Virus record (IMG/VR): IMGVR_UViG_3300050821_001954
Coordinates: 1 to 50,265 of that record
Direction: 5' to 3' (one strand)
DNA from: a virus
DNA length: 50,265 nucleotides
Made by a program: the position numbers and the translations under genes. Under the pieces are notes generated by a model. That model was not told the DNA's origin. It saw nothing but the letters and a program-made list of their open reading frames with translations, and made no database searches. Positions within the stretch are counted from its first letter, which is position 1, and each line of letters begins with the position of its first letter. This document shows, piece after piece, positions 1 through 9,122 of this stretch.

Positions 1-3000
1 TGCCGTCAGGGCCCTGGCACTCAAATCCTCGCCTTCTAGGTCTTGAATCTTGCCGCTGAGTAGTTGGTCCTGAAAGCCCGTCTTGTTTTCGATGAGCTGC
101 CAACTGTAGGCGTCGAACGTCTTGCCGACAACGTAGTAGTACACATGCACATACGGGTTGGTGTTCCCCTGCCGTATCCCGCGCCCGTTGCGCTGCTCGA
201 TCCCGGCTGGCGTCCACGGAATGTCGATGTGGTGCATGGCGATCAGCCGCTCTTGGACGTTTACGCCTTCGCCCAGTTTCTTCGTGGAACCCAGGACGAT
301 CCGCACATCTCCGGCGTTGACCTTCCTGAATAGTTCCTTCTTGGCCTCCGGCTTGTCGTAGTCGTGAATGAACGCAACCTGCTTCTCGGGAACCCCGCGA
401 GCAACGAGTTTCTTTCTTAGGTCTGCGTATGCCTTGAATCCCGCCGTGGTGGGAGTTCCGAGGTCGAGGAACCCCAACTGCGCCCCCTTGGTTCCCTCGG
501 TTTCGTGGAACACACGTGACATCTCGTCGGCTACCCGACTGAGTTTGTTGCCCGGAGTTTCCTTGGCGGTCGGGTCGATCATGCGATAGTCCAAAGCTAC
601 CTTGCGGCCCTTCCCTGTAATCGTCAGTGGGTTCTCGCCCATCGCCTCGAGCTGGCTAGTCGGCAGGTCAGCCAGTGCCGCTAGGTGGGCCACGTAATCC
701 GACTGCTCCTTGCTCGGCTCTATCTCTATCAGGTGCGGCCTCCCCCCAGCTATCTCGGGGGTCTTTATCCCCAACTCCGATTGTTCGTGGTACATGCCCG
801 TATTGCGGAACTGGGTAGACAGTCCCGGTAGATTCTGGAATTTGACGAACCGAGCCTTGATGCGCGGCACCGTTGGATTCTGCGGGCTTACTTCCCAGCT
901 CTCTCGAACGACACCGAACTGCGCTGCCCACGAATCAAAGTGCTGCATCCCCATTTCTTTCAGGTGTTCGTCGTCCAAATACCGCATCATGTTCCAGGCT
1001 TCGGCCATCGTGTTGTCCAGCGGCGTGGCTGTGGCGAACAACACATTGCGGTTGTTGTTCAACTTGGAGACATACTGCGTCTTGAGGTACATATCCAAAG
1101 CACGGTCAGACTGGCTGCGCGGCACGCCCGTTACCCGCGTCATCCTGGTCGGGAACCATAGGCTCTTGTAAGCATGGGCCTCGTCTGCGACTAACGCATC
1201 GAAACCCAGTTCCTCGAACTCAATCTGCTTGTCCTTGGCCGACTGGTCGAGTGCTTTTTGCATCCTCGCTTCAAGTGCCGCCCGAGATTTCTCAAGGTCT
1301 CTGACCGTTGGTCCTTTCTTCCCTTCGCTGCCCCTAAGTTGCTCGATGTAGGAATCCAGCGCCTCGAATTGCTCGTTGAAAAAGTTCTTCAGCGTTTGCT
1401 CATTGACGCCGATCAGCTTCCACTGACTGTGCGGAATGACAACAGCATCCCAATCCCCGGTAGCGATCCGCGAAACGAACTCCTTGCGCTTCTCTTTTGC
1501 GAAGTCCTCTTTCGTCGCCGCGAGAATGTTGGCCGCAGGGTAGTAGTCGAGGAACTGCCCTGGGAACTGCGGTGCCGTAGAGTTTGGTACCACATAGGGA
1601 ATCTTCTTGGCGAGTCCGAGACGCCGCCACTCCATGCCGGTAGCCACCATTACGAGACTCTTGCCGGCACCGACGCGCTCGTACAGTCCCATGTTCTTTC
1701 CGGTGATCCCCCGCCAAATGTCGTCGCGCTGCACCTTCGTGATCTTGGACAGCCACTCGCTAGACATTCCGGGGAACGTGAGGTGACTGCCATCCCACTC
1801 GCGGTCACGGAAGGCGTTGATCTTCTGGTTGTACTCTTGGGTTAGCTTCTTCCCGCGCTCAGGGTCTTGCAGCATGAACTTGCGGAACTCTTCCTGCATG
1901 TTCTCCAGTTTTTCCCGTGCTGCCGCAGTGGTGTCCTGATCCACTACGCGAGGGTCTTTGCTGCCGGGGACGTACAAAAGTGGCTGCACCTGCCGTAACC
2001 CGTACTCCAGAATGTCGGCTGGAGATAGTCTGCCCATGACTCCCCACTCGTTTGCCGCCGCTGGGGTAGTGCTGGCATTCGTTCGGATCGTCCACAACGC
2101 TTGTGACTCGATGTGTTGCACGGCCACTCGGGCCCGCTTATCTCCAGTGATGTGACGTACAAAGTCCTCGACATCATCGGTCGGCACCCACGGAGAGCCG
2201 ATCTGGATGCGAATGTTGCCCGGCTCCAAGTCTTTCGGCTGCACCGCTTCGAGTGCCTTTACGTTGTCCTTGAACTTCTCGTCCACCTTGGCGGCATCCT
2301 GCGCTTCGGCCAGTTTGCGGCGCACGTTGCCAGACAGGTAGGCGTCCTTCGTTTCCCATGTTCCATCGGGGCTGCCGAACACAAGGCCATCTCTTTGCAG
2401 GTCGTTCTGGATCTCTTCTGGCGATTTACCCGTCATCGACGCCATGCGGTCGAAGTCGAGGAACCCCTTCTCGTTCAGAACCGCCAGCATCGCATCCTTG
2501 GAACTTTCGGCAGTTTCCACTTGCTGCCGGCCCGGTATGACGCGCTTGCTGAACATCGCGGCTTTCGTTCCCTTGCCGCTGGTCGAGTCGTAGTTCTCAA
2601 GCGACAATACCCGCGGTAGGTCCGGGTCGTCGTACATCGAGTCACGGCTCGCCCTTCCATGCAGGGGCCCATACCGGGATACGTGATCGTCATACGCTCG
2701 GTTCAGTCGAGAGCGTAGGTCTTTCAGTGTTTCCAGAGGTCGATCATTGCGCTCGGCTACCATCAACTCGTTCATGGCATCCCGCAGGCGCAGCATGCTT
2801 TTCAGTACGCGCACCGCAGTCTTGGGGTAGCCCTCTTCGACCTTCATCGAGTTATCGACGCGGCGCCGAACCTGTCCGTCCACAATCTTTAGACCGTTTG
2901 GCTTGGTGTCACCGTGGGCCGGTATCTCGTCCGCAACCGCTTCGTGCGTCGTGGAAGCTGGCACTACGCGGGCACTCATAATGTTTTCAGACAGCCTGTT

Positions 3001-6000
3001 GATAGCCTCTGGCAAAGACTCATCGAGGGGGCGCTTGAGGTCAGGCATCAACTCCGGCATCCCTGCGGCGTACCGCGTGCCTGTCAATCCCATCGTGCCG
3101 AGCATCATCTCGGGGTGCTCGACGTAGTATTCGTTCAGCGGCAGAGTGTCCGCGTTCCCTTCCTCGTCCTTCACCTTCAAGTCTTTGGTATTTACGAATT
3201 TGATGCCGCTAGGCGACTCCCCAGGCAGGCGCTTTCGGAAGAACAGCATATCCGTGGTTACGTCGGTGCGGGCGTTCTTGAAGAACGTGTTCTTGGGAAG
3301 TCGGATCGCCCCAACCAGATCTGCCTTAGACCGGAAATACTCGCGCACCTTTGTGTTGGTGGGTGCATCCATTGTGCCCATGCTGGTAATGACCGACACC
3401 ACCCCGCCCGGGCGCACCTTGTCCAACGCCTTCGCTATGAAATAGTTGTGGATGACGAAGTTCGCAACTGGCGTGCCCTTGTACTTCGGGTCGAACACGG
3501 GAGACTCACCGAACGGCACGTTGCTGATCGCTAGGTCGTAGAAGTTGTCGGGGCCCCCTAACTTCTCGAAGCCCTGTATCCGCACGTCTCGCGTCTGATA
3601 GAGCTGCTTGAGGATTCGACCGGAAAGGCTGTCCAGTTCAATCGCCGTCAGTCGCACGTTGGCATTAGCCAGTTCATCGGGCATCAATCCGACGTAGTGG
3701 CCGATTCCCGCCGAGGTCTCCAGCCACCGTCCTTCGTGGAAGCCTAGCCTCTGGACGGCATCCCAGTGCGCTCGGATGATCGGCTCGGATGTGTAGTGGG
3801 CGTTCAGGATGGACGCGCGGGCGCTATTCCACTCGTCGGGACTGAGAAGGTCTTCGAGTTCTTCGTGTTCTGGAATCCAGTCTTTGTGGTAGGGCTCGAA
3901 GACTTGCTTCAGGCCGCCCCAGCCGACGTATCGGACCAAGACGGCTTGCTCTTCGGGGGTGGCGCGGCGGCCGGCGTCCTCGATCGCTCTTAGGGTTCTA
4001 ATGGCGGCGAGGTTATCGGCGTACTTCTGCTTTGGTCCTCCGGCTCCGAGCTGGTCGTCTCGGGTGATTCGGTAGTCGTATCCTGAAGCGTCGGTGCCTC
4101 GTTCGGGTCGTCGCCCTGCACCGCCTGGCTCTGGTTCTCGCTCTCCTCCTGCTCGCTCGGGAGGAACACGTACCTCGGGTTCACCAGTTCTTCCGCCCCC
4201 GCTTGGCTGTATCCGTTGTCCAGGGCCGCTTGTAGGTCGTGCCTGTGTTGCTGTGCCGCGTACTCCGCTTGGCTCTCCAGTGTCCCCGCCTTCTTCAGCC
4301 CCTCGTACAGCTTCGGGTTGAACTCCTTCCAGTGAGCCAGCGCCTTCTTCGCCAGTGGGCTCAGTTGCTTGCTCACCAGGGGGTCTACTCTCGCGCTCAT
4401 CGGCGGGTACCTCGCTTTCCTGTTCTGATGGGATTGTGCTCTCTTCGGGCTCGGTTTGTCCAGTGGGTTCCGCAGAAGGCATGTTGCGTGAGAATCCGCC
4501 TTCTGGAGTTATCTCTATCTTGTCGCTGGCTACGGCGCGAGCCCTGTCAACCACCTTGCGTAATTGTTCGTCATTCAGCTTTGCGGCGAAAGCCGGGTGT
4601 CTATCAAGGAGGCGTGCAGCCTCTTTGATTAGTTCTGGACGCGACATCTCTGTACTTGGCTTCTGTGCCGTTGCGGGCGCAGGGGGTTCGAACGTCACCT
4701 TACCCTTCTCGACGGTTGCAGTTGTCCCTTCCTCAAGCCCGAGATAGTTGTTTAGCAACTGTCGATCAGCCTGAGACACGCGATATGGCCACTTCTGAGA
4801 CTTATCGACCATTGCGGAAATCAACGTCTGCATGTGGTCGTTTTTATCGGTGGTGGCCTTGTCTATGGCGCGCCCGACCAATTCTTTATCGACGGACTTC
4901 AGTTTCTTTGTGATGGACCTGTCGGTGACGGGCTTCGCCGCTACTGGCGGTTCCGTCGGCACCCCAAACGGCGTAGCGCCAGCCGCCCCCTCGGTTAGCT
5001 GCGGGGTTACGGGCTTCTTGGCGGGAGGTGTTTTCTCTATCGGGCCGACACCAACAGAATCGAAGGGTGGTTTCTCTGTCGGGGTCAGCCCGAATTCATG
5101 CCTAACTACAGCCCGAGTTCCAGCGGGACGCCCGTCTTCATCCAGGACTTGTAATATGTACCTACCGCCCTCCGGGCCGAGATATTTTGCTGGCAGAACG
5201 GATTCTGATGGGTCGAATCCTGAATACTTTGTCTCGCTGTTAACGTAAACGGTAGCACCAACCGCCGGTTCCGCACGCTCCTCGGCAGGAGGTTGCTCGC
5301 GCACCGCGCGCCGCACTTCCTGCACCGTCTCGTCCTCTGTGGGTGCCTCTTCTGTCTCGGCCGCTAACCGTCGATTCCTGCTCTCTTCAATCTGCCGTTC
5401 CGCATTGGCGCGCATCTCCTCAGACGTTTGTGTAGGACCTACACTTTCTGGTTCCGGTGCTTCCTCAACCTCCTGTGAGGCTGGAGACGGCGGCGCAGGG
5501 GGCTTCTCAGGGACGCTGGACGGTGCTGGCGGACCTTCTTCTTCGGTTGGTCCTACTGGTAGCTGTGGTGGGGCTGTGGGCTTCGCTGGCGGGGCTTCGG
5601 GCGCTTCGGGCTCACCCTCCTTGACTTCCTGCACCCAATCGAACAACCGCTTTGGGTCCATGCCCATGAGCCGAGCAAAGTCCAGTTGCTTGACCTTATC
5701 GGCGTTCATCATCTTGGCCCAAACGCGGTTCTCGGCGTCCACCAGGGCCGCTTCTTGGCCGGCGGGGTGCATGTTGGCGAAATTGGGATTGGCCGCCGTC
5801 GCATCCTTGGCTGCTTCGTGCATGATGCCGATGGCAAAATCGCGCACTGGATCAGTAGGCGCCTCGATCCGGGCGGCGTGGAAGATGCCGGGGCCAAAGG
5901 CTAGTGCCAGATTCGTTACCGCTTCGGCGGGTCCGGGCTTCATCCCCGCCTTGGTTAGAACCTTCTGTGTGGCATCGGCTGCGGCTCCGTACAGTGGCAT

Positions 6001-6705
6001 AGCGCCGATCGCGGCGGGGTCAAGCATCGCCAGAGGTGCAAGGGTTTGAAATGCCCCGCCAGTGGCGTCGTTGATTCCCTGAATGACGGTATTGCGGTTT
6101 TTGGCAACCTGCTCAGGAGACATCGTTGGCTCTGCAAGTCGCGGCTCGCCAAGACGTGCAGCGGTAACGGGATCAACTGGTCCGGTGGACGTGCCGTACA
6201 GTTTGGCTAGACCCGATGCCGCCTTGATAGGACCGACGATTGGGCCCGCCATGATGTTGCCTATATTCGGAAGCGGCTTCCCCTCCTTGTCGAACTTCTG
6301 CGGTGATACGGCGTCCATGATGCGGGAGTACAGGTTGTCGAGATGGGCCGCGACCCCCGAGATAGGTCCGATGGTCGCACTGGGTTGTGTAGGAACTACA
6401 CTCGGGCGCGGCGGTCCCGCTGGGGGCGGCAGTAGCGACGGCACCTGTCCGGTCGGCAACGTCGGCAGCGGCGTCTTGCCCTGTGCCTGTTCGAGCGTAG
6501 GCCCGGGACCGCTTGGCGTTACATGGGCGCGAGCGGCGGTAGCTTGGGCTTGCGCTGCGGCCAATTCTGGAGCACGGGCAGCTTTACGGATTGCCGCAAC
6601 ATCGGGGTCTTCGTCTTCTGGTTCAGCGACCGCAGTTCCGCCACCGCCTAGCGACCGTGCGGCTTTCCGTATTGCGAGAACATCCTGATCTTCGCCATTC
6701 GCCAC
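1..6705 (-). CDS. Giant DarB-like DNA methyltransferase / SNF2-type helicase (C-terminus outside window)
   Basis: One uninterrupted frame of 2,235 codons runs from a GTG at 6705, three bases after the upstream stop, past base 1. Residues 1 to about 870 are Pro/Glu-rich and low in complexity. A YVGWGGLKQVF motif lies near residue 905. N6-adenine methyltransferase motifs follow: motif I-like ETSAGIGHYVG near 990 and catalytic NVPFG (NPPF-type) at about 1062. A superfamily-2 helicase follows, with VGAGKS (Walker A) near 1678, ADEAH near 1838, FATATP near 1890 and QRNGRGIRQG (motif VI) near 2172. This order matches phage P1 DarB-type anti-restriction proteins, which are packaged and injected to protect phage DNA. 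The position next to internal virion proteins fits an injected protein. That it acts here in anti-restriction is inferred. No in-frame ATG lies close to the chosen start, so GTG is preferred. Confidence 0.88.
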   Translation of the reverse strand, partial: MANGEDQDVLAIRKAARSLGGGGTAVAEPEDEDPDVAAIRKAARAPELAAAQAQATAARAHVTPSGPGPTLEQAQGKTPLPTLPTGQVPSLLPPPAGPPRPSVVPTQPSATIGPISGVAAHLDNLYSRIMDAVSPQKFDKEGKPLPNIGNIMAGPIVGPIKAASGLAKLYGTSTGPVDPVTAARLGEPRLAEPTMSPEQVAKNRNTVIQGINDATGGAFQTLAPLAMLDPAAIGAMPLYGAAADATQKVLTKAGMKPGPAEAVTNLALAFGPGIFHAARIEAPTDPVRDFAIGIMHEAAKDATAANPNFANMHPAGQEAALVDAENRVWAKMMNADKVKQLDFARLMGMDPKRLFDWVQEVKEGEPEAPEAPPAKPTAPPQLPVGPTEEEGPPAPSSVPEKPPAPPSPASQEVEEAPEPESVGPTQTSEEMRANAERQIEESRNRRLAAETEEAPTEDETVQEVRRAVREQPPAEERAEPAVGATVYVNSETKYSGFDPSESVLPAKYLGPEGGRYILQVLDEDGRPAGTRAVVRHEFGLTPTEKPPFDSVGVGPIEKTPPAKKPVTPQLTEGAAGATPFGVPTEPPVAAKPVTDRSITKKLKSVDKELVGRAIDKATTDKNDHMQTLISAMVDKSQKWPYRVSQADRQLLNNYLGLEEGTTATVEKGKVTFEPPAPATAQKPSTEMSRPELIKEAARLLDRHPAFAAKLNDEQLRKVVDRARAVASDKIEITPEGGFSRNMPSAEPTGQTEPEESTIPSEQESEVPADERESRPPGEQATEPTGEEGAGSLEGVQPEAVRGAEEGGDTGEPSGVRGTATQARPTSGPGQRIQPSGGGRTGEPEVRVPPERAGGEREPEPGGAGRRPERGTDASGYDYRITRDDQLGAGGPKQKYADNLAAIRTLRAIEDAGRRATPEEQAVLVRYVGWGGLKQVFEPYHKDWIPEHEELEDLLSPDEWNSARASILNAHYTSEPIIRAHWDAVQRLGFHEGRWLETSAGIGHYVGLMPDELANANVRLTAIELDSLSGRILKQLYQTRDVRIQGFEKLGGPDNFYDLAISNVPFGESPVFDPKYKGTPVANFVIHNYFIAKALDKVRPGGVVSVITSMGTMDAPTNTKVREYFRSKADLVGAIRLPKNTFFKNARTDVTTDMLFFRKRLPGESPSGIKFVNTKDLKVKDEEGNADTLPLNEYYVEHPEMMLGTMGLTGTRYAAGMPELMPDLKRPLDESLPEAINRLSENIMSARVVPASTTHEAVADEIPAHGDTKPNGLKIVDGQVRRRVDNSMKVEEGYPKTAVRVLKSMLRLRDAMNELMVAERNDRPLETLKDLRSRLNRAYDDHVSRYGPLHGRASRDSMYDDPDLPRVLSLENYDSTSGKGTKAAMFSKRVIPGRQQVETAESSKDAMLAVLNEKGFLDFDRMASMTGKSPEEIQNDLQRDGLVFGSPDGTWETKDAYLSGNVRRKLAEAQDAAKVDEKFKDNVKALEAVQPKDLEPGNIRIQIGSPWVPTDDVEDFVRHITGDKRARVAVQHIESQALWTIRTNASTTPAAANEWGVMGRLSPADILEYGLRQVQPLLYVPGSKDPRVVDQDTTAAAREKLENMQEEFRKFMLQDPERGKKLTQEYNQKINAFRDREWDGSHLTFPGMSSEWLSKITKVQRDDIWRGITGKNMGLYERVGAGKSLVMVATGMEWRRLGLAKKIPYVVPNSTAPQFPGQFLDYYPAANILAATKEDFAKEKRKEFVSRIATGDWDAVVIPHSQWKLIGVNEQTLKNFFNEQFEALDSYIEQLRGSEGKKGPTVRDLEKSRAALEARMQKALDQSAKDKQIEFEELGFDALVADEAHAYKSLWFPTRMTRVTGVPRSQSDRALDMYLKTQYVSKLNNNRNVLFATATPLDNTMAEAWNMMRYLDDEHLKEMGMQHFDSWAAQFGVVRESWEVSPQNPTVPRIKARFVKFQNLPGLSTQFRNTGMYHEQSELGIKTPEIAGGRPHLIEIEPSKEQSDYVAHLAALADLPTSQLEAMGENPLTITGKGRKVALDYRMIDPTAKETPGNKLSRVADEMSRVFHETEGTKGAQLGFLDLGTPTTAGFKAYADLRKKLVARGVPEKQVAFIHDYDKPEAKKELFRKVNAGDVRIVLGSTKKLGEGVNVQERLIAMHHIDIPWTPAGIEQRNGRGIRQGNTNPYVHVYYYVVGKTFDAYSWQLIENKTGFQDQLLSGKIQDLEGEDLSARALTA
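5428..5446. repeat. Interspersed palindrome copy 1 (inside DarB-like gene)
   Basis: TTGTGTAGGACCTACACTT. The 7-bp arms GTGTAGG/CCTACAC are perfect around a single A. It lies in the Pro/Glu-rich region of the DarB-like gene and encodes VGPTQ in the minus frame, the same peptide as copy 8. Confidence 0.75.
6385..6403. repeat. Interspersed palindrome copy 2 (inside DarB-like gene)
   Basis: TTGTGTAGGAACTACACTC, with arms GTGTAG/CTACAC around GAA. It lies in a Pro-rich linker of the DarB-like gene and is translated as VVPTQ, in the same reading phase as copy 1. Confidence 0.7.
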
Positions 6706-6708
6706 TGG

Positions 6709-7860
6709 TTATCTCGGTGCTGTCGGGAAAGCTTGTGCTGCTTTGGATGGGTCTATTCCAAGTCTATCGAACACGGACTTCTTGCCAGTTGCACCTGGCT
6801 TCTTGATCTCTCGAACACTGGCGCGTGCCGCAGCCTTTTTCTCTGGCGCTATTCCTGCTGCATTTATTATGGCTATGGCCTTATCGGGATCTCCTTTGGC
6901 TTCTTCTAGTGCTGCTTGGGCAATTTGTTCGATGTTGCCTTTATCTGGCTTGGCGGGGGCCTTAGCCGGAGCCCGCGGGCGTGGCTGTCGCGTAGCGATT
7001 GGCTTCTCGCTAATTTTCTTTCCGGTGTTGTCGTACTCGTAGTCACGCTCCACTCCTTGCGCATCGCGCTCGGTTCGGATGATGGGTCGGGTCGCAGCTT
7101 TCTTCGGGGGCATGAGCGGTACGCCCTCCTCGAAGTCGTTCAAACCTGGAGCATCGAATTGTTCTTTGGATATGCTGCGCGCGCCAACCTTCTGCGGTTG
7201 GGTGCTCCCTGGTACACCCTCTTCTGGTTGTCCACCTGGGGGTTGCTCGTAGGGAGGTGCGCCCGTCGCCAATGGAGTGTGCCCTTGCGTTCGGAGTTGA
7301 GTAACCTTTCCAGGTTCGGGGCCCTGCGTTTCAACGGCTACATCTCCTTGGTCTGTGGGTCTAACTGTGACCCTCGTAGGTTCTGGTGGCGCTTCCATGT
7401 CCGTCGCTTCGAGTGCGCCGGTTTGTGGATTGCGCTGTGCCCAATAAGTCTTCCCGTCTTTCTGGACTTTTTCTGCGGTGCCGGGAGTAAACTGCGGACG
7501 GTTCGCCTGCTCGTTTGCTCGAGCTGCTTCCGACTGTCGATACAGGTCGAGGTAATACTTGTCACTAGCCTCCTGCTGTAACTGCTGCTGGCGCTGCCTG
7601 AGTTCAGTTTGCTGGTTGTAGTAGTTCTGCGCCGTCGCCATCCCCGAACCGAACTGCCGAGGGTTCCCACCAAATCCTCCGACCAAGCCGCCTTGCACCA
7701 CTGGCATGATGACCTTGAGAAGTTTACTGAGCTTCGTCGGGGCCATCTTGGTAGGAGCTGCGGCGCCGGGAGCTCCTTGTTGGTTGCCCGAAGGGTCGTC
7801 ACCGTAGTCGGCTGGCGACTGAGCCGACGGATCGGGGACTGGATGGGAAAGGTTGCACAC
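6709..7860 (-). CDS. Putative internal virion (ejection) protein, 383 aa
   Basis: The GTG start directly follows the TAA of the upstream gene, and the stop lies three bases before the DarB-like GTG. The protein begins M-C-N-L, like its two upstream neighbours, which begin M-C-G. It has a Gly-rich segment (residues 55-75), then a Gln/Tyr-rich probable coiled coil (about 75-125) with NYYNQQTELRQRQQQLQQ, then a long polar Pro/Thr-rich region and a basic Ala/Lys C-terminus. No enzymatic motif is visible. Its place between a gp14-like protein and the DarB-like protein suggests a component of the podovirus internal core or ejectosome. I do not recognise a specific family. Confidence 0.7.
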   Translation of the reverse strand: MCNLSHPVPDPSAQSPADYGDDPSGNQQGAPGAAAPTKMAPTKLSKLLKVIMPVVQGGLVGGFGGNPRQFGSGMATAQNYYNQQTELRQRQQQLQQEASDKYYLDLYRQSEAARANEQANRPQFTPGTAEKVQKDGKTYWAQRNPQTGALEATDMEAPPEPTRVTVRPTDQGDVAVETQGPEPGKVTQLRTQGHTPLATGAPPYEQPPGGQPEEGVPGSTQPQKVGARSISKEQFDAPGLNDFEEGVPLMPPKKAATRPIIRTERDAQGVERDYEYDNTGKKISEKPIATRQPRPRAPAKAPAKPDKGNIEQIAQAALEEAKGDPDKAIAIINAAGIAPEKKAAARASVREIKKPGATGKKSVFDRLGIDPSKAAQAFPTAPR

Positions 7861-8109
7861 TTAATCTTCCTGTTGCGGATCTGCCGGTTGCGCCGTCGGT
7901 GCCGCTGGCTTCTTCTTGCCGAATATCACTTGCCTGAGAAGTTCTCCAAGATCTACCCCCGGTGTCAACGTAGGAGCGGGCGCTGCCGTTGTGGCAACCG
8001 CTGGCGGTGCTCCTGGCGCGGCGGGGGGCGGTGCAACCGAGGGCATTTGCATCCCCTTTCCGATTCCACCTATCCCGCCCTTCGCCATGTTTCCGATGTT
8101 TCCGCACAT
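7861..8109 (-). CDS. Small MCG-type virion protein, 82 aa
   Basis: It starts ATG TGC GGA and has a Gly/Met-rich N-terminus, a central Pro/Ala linker and a short C-terminal helix LGELLRQVIFGKKK. One base separates its ATG from palindrome copy 3, whose AGGAG acts as its Shine-Dalgarno nine bases upstream. The next gene starts immediately after its stop. The N-terminal Met-Cys recalls T7 gp14-like internal virion proteins, but the protein is too short and too low in complexity for a firm assignment. Confidence 0.65.
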   Translation of the reverse strand: MCGNIGNMAKGGIGGIGKGMQMPSVAPPPAAPGAPPAVATTAAPAPTLTPGVDLGELLRQVIFGKKKPAAPTAQPADPQQED

Positions 8110-8110
8110 T

Positions 8111-8129
8111 TTGTGTAGCTCCTACACAA
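8111..8129. repeat. Interspersed palindrome copy 3 (intergenic, carries RBS)
   Basis: TTGTGTAGCTCCTACACAA, with perfect 8-bp arms around CTC. On the coding strand it sits directly after the TAG of the 181-aa gene and one base before the ATG of the 82-aa gene. It contains AGGAG, so the ribosome binding site lies inside the potential hairpin. Confidence 0.85.
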
Positions 8130-8675
8130 CTAGGCGCCGACGGCCGCTGGTCGTGAAAATAGTTCAGTCAGTGCCCCGCCGATGGTGTTCGTCCAGAAAT
8201 TATTGTTCAGGTTTGGCAATGGCTGCTGCGCTGAAATGCCCGCGTTGGTTTGACTGGCCGTCTGTCCCGCTGCCAGAGGATTCAATCCGGCCGCGCCGGC
8301 CATCTTGGCCTGTTCCTGCTGCTGCAAGAGACTCAACTGATTCTGGTCGAACATCTCCGCGCCCTGCGTTGAAATGTCCCGACTCGCGGCATCGGCAAAG
8401 CCCGACGGCAGAGCCCCGCCGTAGCCAGCTTCTTTGGACTTCTGTGCAGCCTGAGCTTGGTTGATCTGTGGCGCAAGCGCGGAGGTCGAATACTGGCTCT
8501 GTGCGTTGAAGTAGGGAAGCCCTTGGTTAAGTAGGCTCGTGTAGAAGGGTTGGGTAGCCTGCTCGCCAGAAGTGAAGATGTCGCCAAGTTGCTTACTCAG
8601 CGCAGCGTTCTGGTTCGTCGCTGTCAGTTGAGCTTGTTGTTGCTGCTGTTGTGCTTGGCTAGGACCGCCGCACAT
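8130..8675 (-). CDS. T7 gp14-like internal virion protein, 181 aa
   Basis: It begins M-C-G-G and is very Gln/Ala-rich (SQAQQQQQQAQLTATNQNAA), with long predicted amphipathic helices (LSKQLGDIFTSGEQATQPFY; QNQLSLLQQQEQAKMAGAAG) and a short C-terminal NNNFWTNTIGGALTELF segment. Short Gln/Ala helical proteins starting Met-Cys next to tail-tube genes are typical of podovirus ejection proteins of the gp14 kind, which form part of the channel across the envelope after infection. The match is by composition and context, not a catalytic motif. The upstream spacer carries a GGAG-like ribosome binding site (AAGGAAGGAGTTC). Confidence 0.7.
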   Translation of the reverse strand: MCGGPSQAQQQQQQAQLTATNQNAALSKQLGDIFTSGEQATQPFYTSLLNQGLPYFNAQSQYSTSALAPQINQAQAAQKSKEAGYGGALPSGFADAASRDISTQGAEMFDQNQLSLLQQQEQAKMAGAAGLNPLAAGQTASQTNAGISAQQPLPNLNNNFWTNTIGGALTELFSRPAAVGA

Positions 8676-8687
8676 GAACTCCTTCCT

Positions 8688-9122
8688 TTAGACAGTCGTT
8701 GTGTAACGGCTGGCCTTGGTAATTCCGTTACGAGCGAAGAACCTTTTCCACATCTTTTCGGCAATCTCAGAGACGTAAATCAGAACTCCGCTTCCGCGCA
8801 ACCCGAGATCCTCGTAATACGACCGCAGGCGGTACACGGCCAACTCTACACCAAGATGGGCAATCTTCAATCCCTCTCGATCTTGCGTTGGTGGCGTGAT
8901 GTGAAAAATGGGAACATCCGGTTCAAGTCGCGTAGCGATGGCACCCATCACGGTGTAACTGTCACCCTCACAGCCAAGAACTGCCCACACTCGCCTGTAA
9001 TAACCGATAACCAGTTCGGTGCCGAATGTTTTTTCGCAATACAGTTGAAGGGCGGCACACAACTTCTCATCCCGCGGAGTGCCATTTTGATTTAGGTCGA
9101 TCGGTACCATTCTAAGGTTCAT
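8688..9122 (-). CDS. Hypothetical protein, possibly GNAT-fold, 144 aa
   Basis: Its start overlaps the stop of the 141-aa membrane protein by ATGA. Features are a predicted N-terminal helix (ALQLYCEKTFG), a run of short strands (VWAVLGCEGDSYTVMGAIAT), a central helix before YYEDLGLRGSGVLIYV, and a C-terminal WKRFFARNGITKASRYTTT segment. That overall shape resembles Gcn5-type acetyltransferases, which often end in an aromatic, position-specific tail. The acetyl-CoA R/QxxGxG/A loop is not clear, so this is a weak suggestion only. Confidence 0.65.
   Translation of the reverse strand: MNLRMVPIDLNQNGTPRDEKLCAALQLYCEKTFGTELVIGYYRRVWAVLGCEGDSYTVMGAIATRLEPDVPIFHITPPTQDREGLKIAHLGVELAVYRLRSYYEDLGLRGSGVLIYVSEIAEKMWKRFFARNGITKASRYTTTV

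Noticed and set aside
5339-6049. Plus-strand ORF of 236 codons
   Set aside because: Antisense to the Pro/Glu-rich part of the DarB-like gene, with low-complexity Ser/Gly composition and no neighbour or ribosome site.
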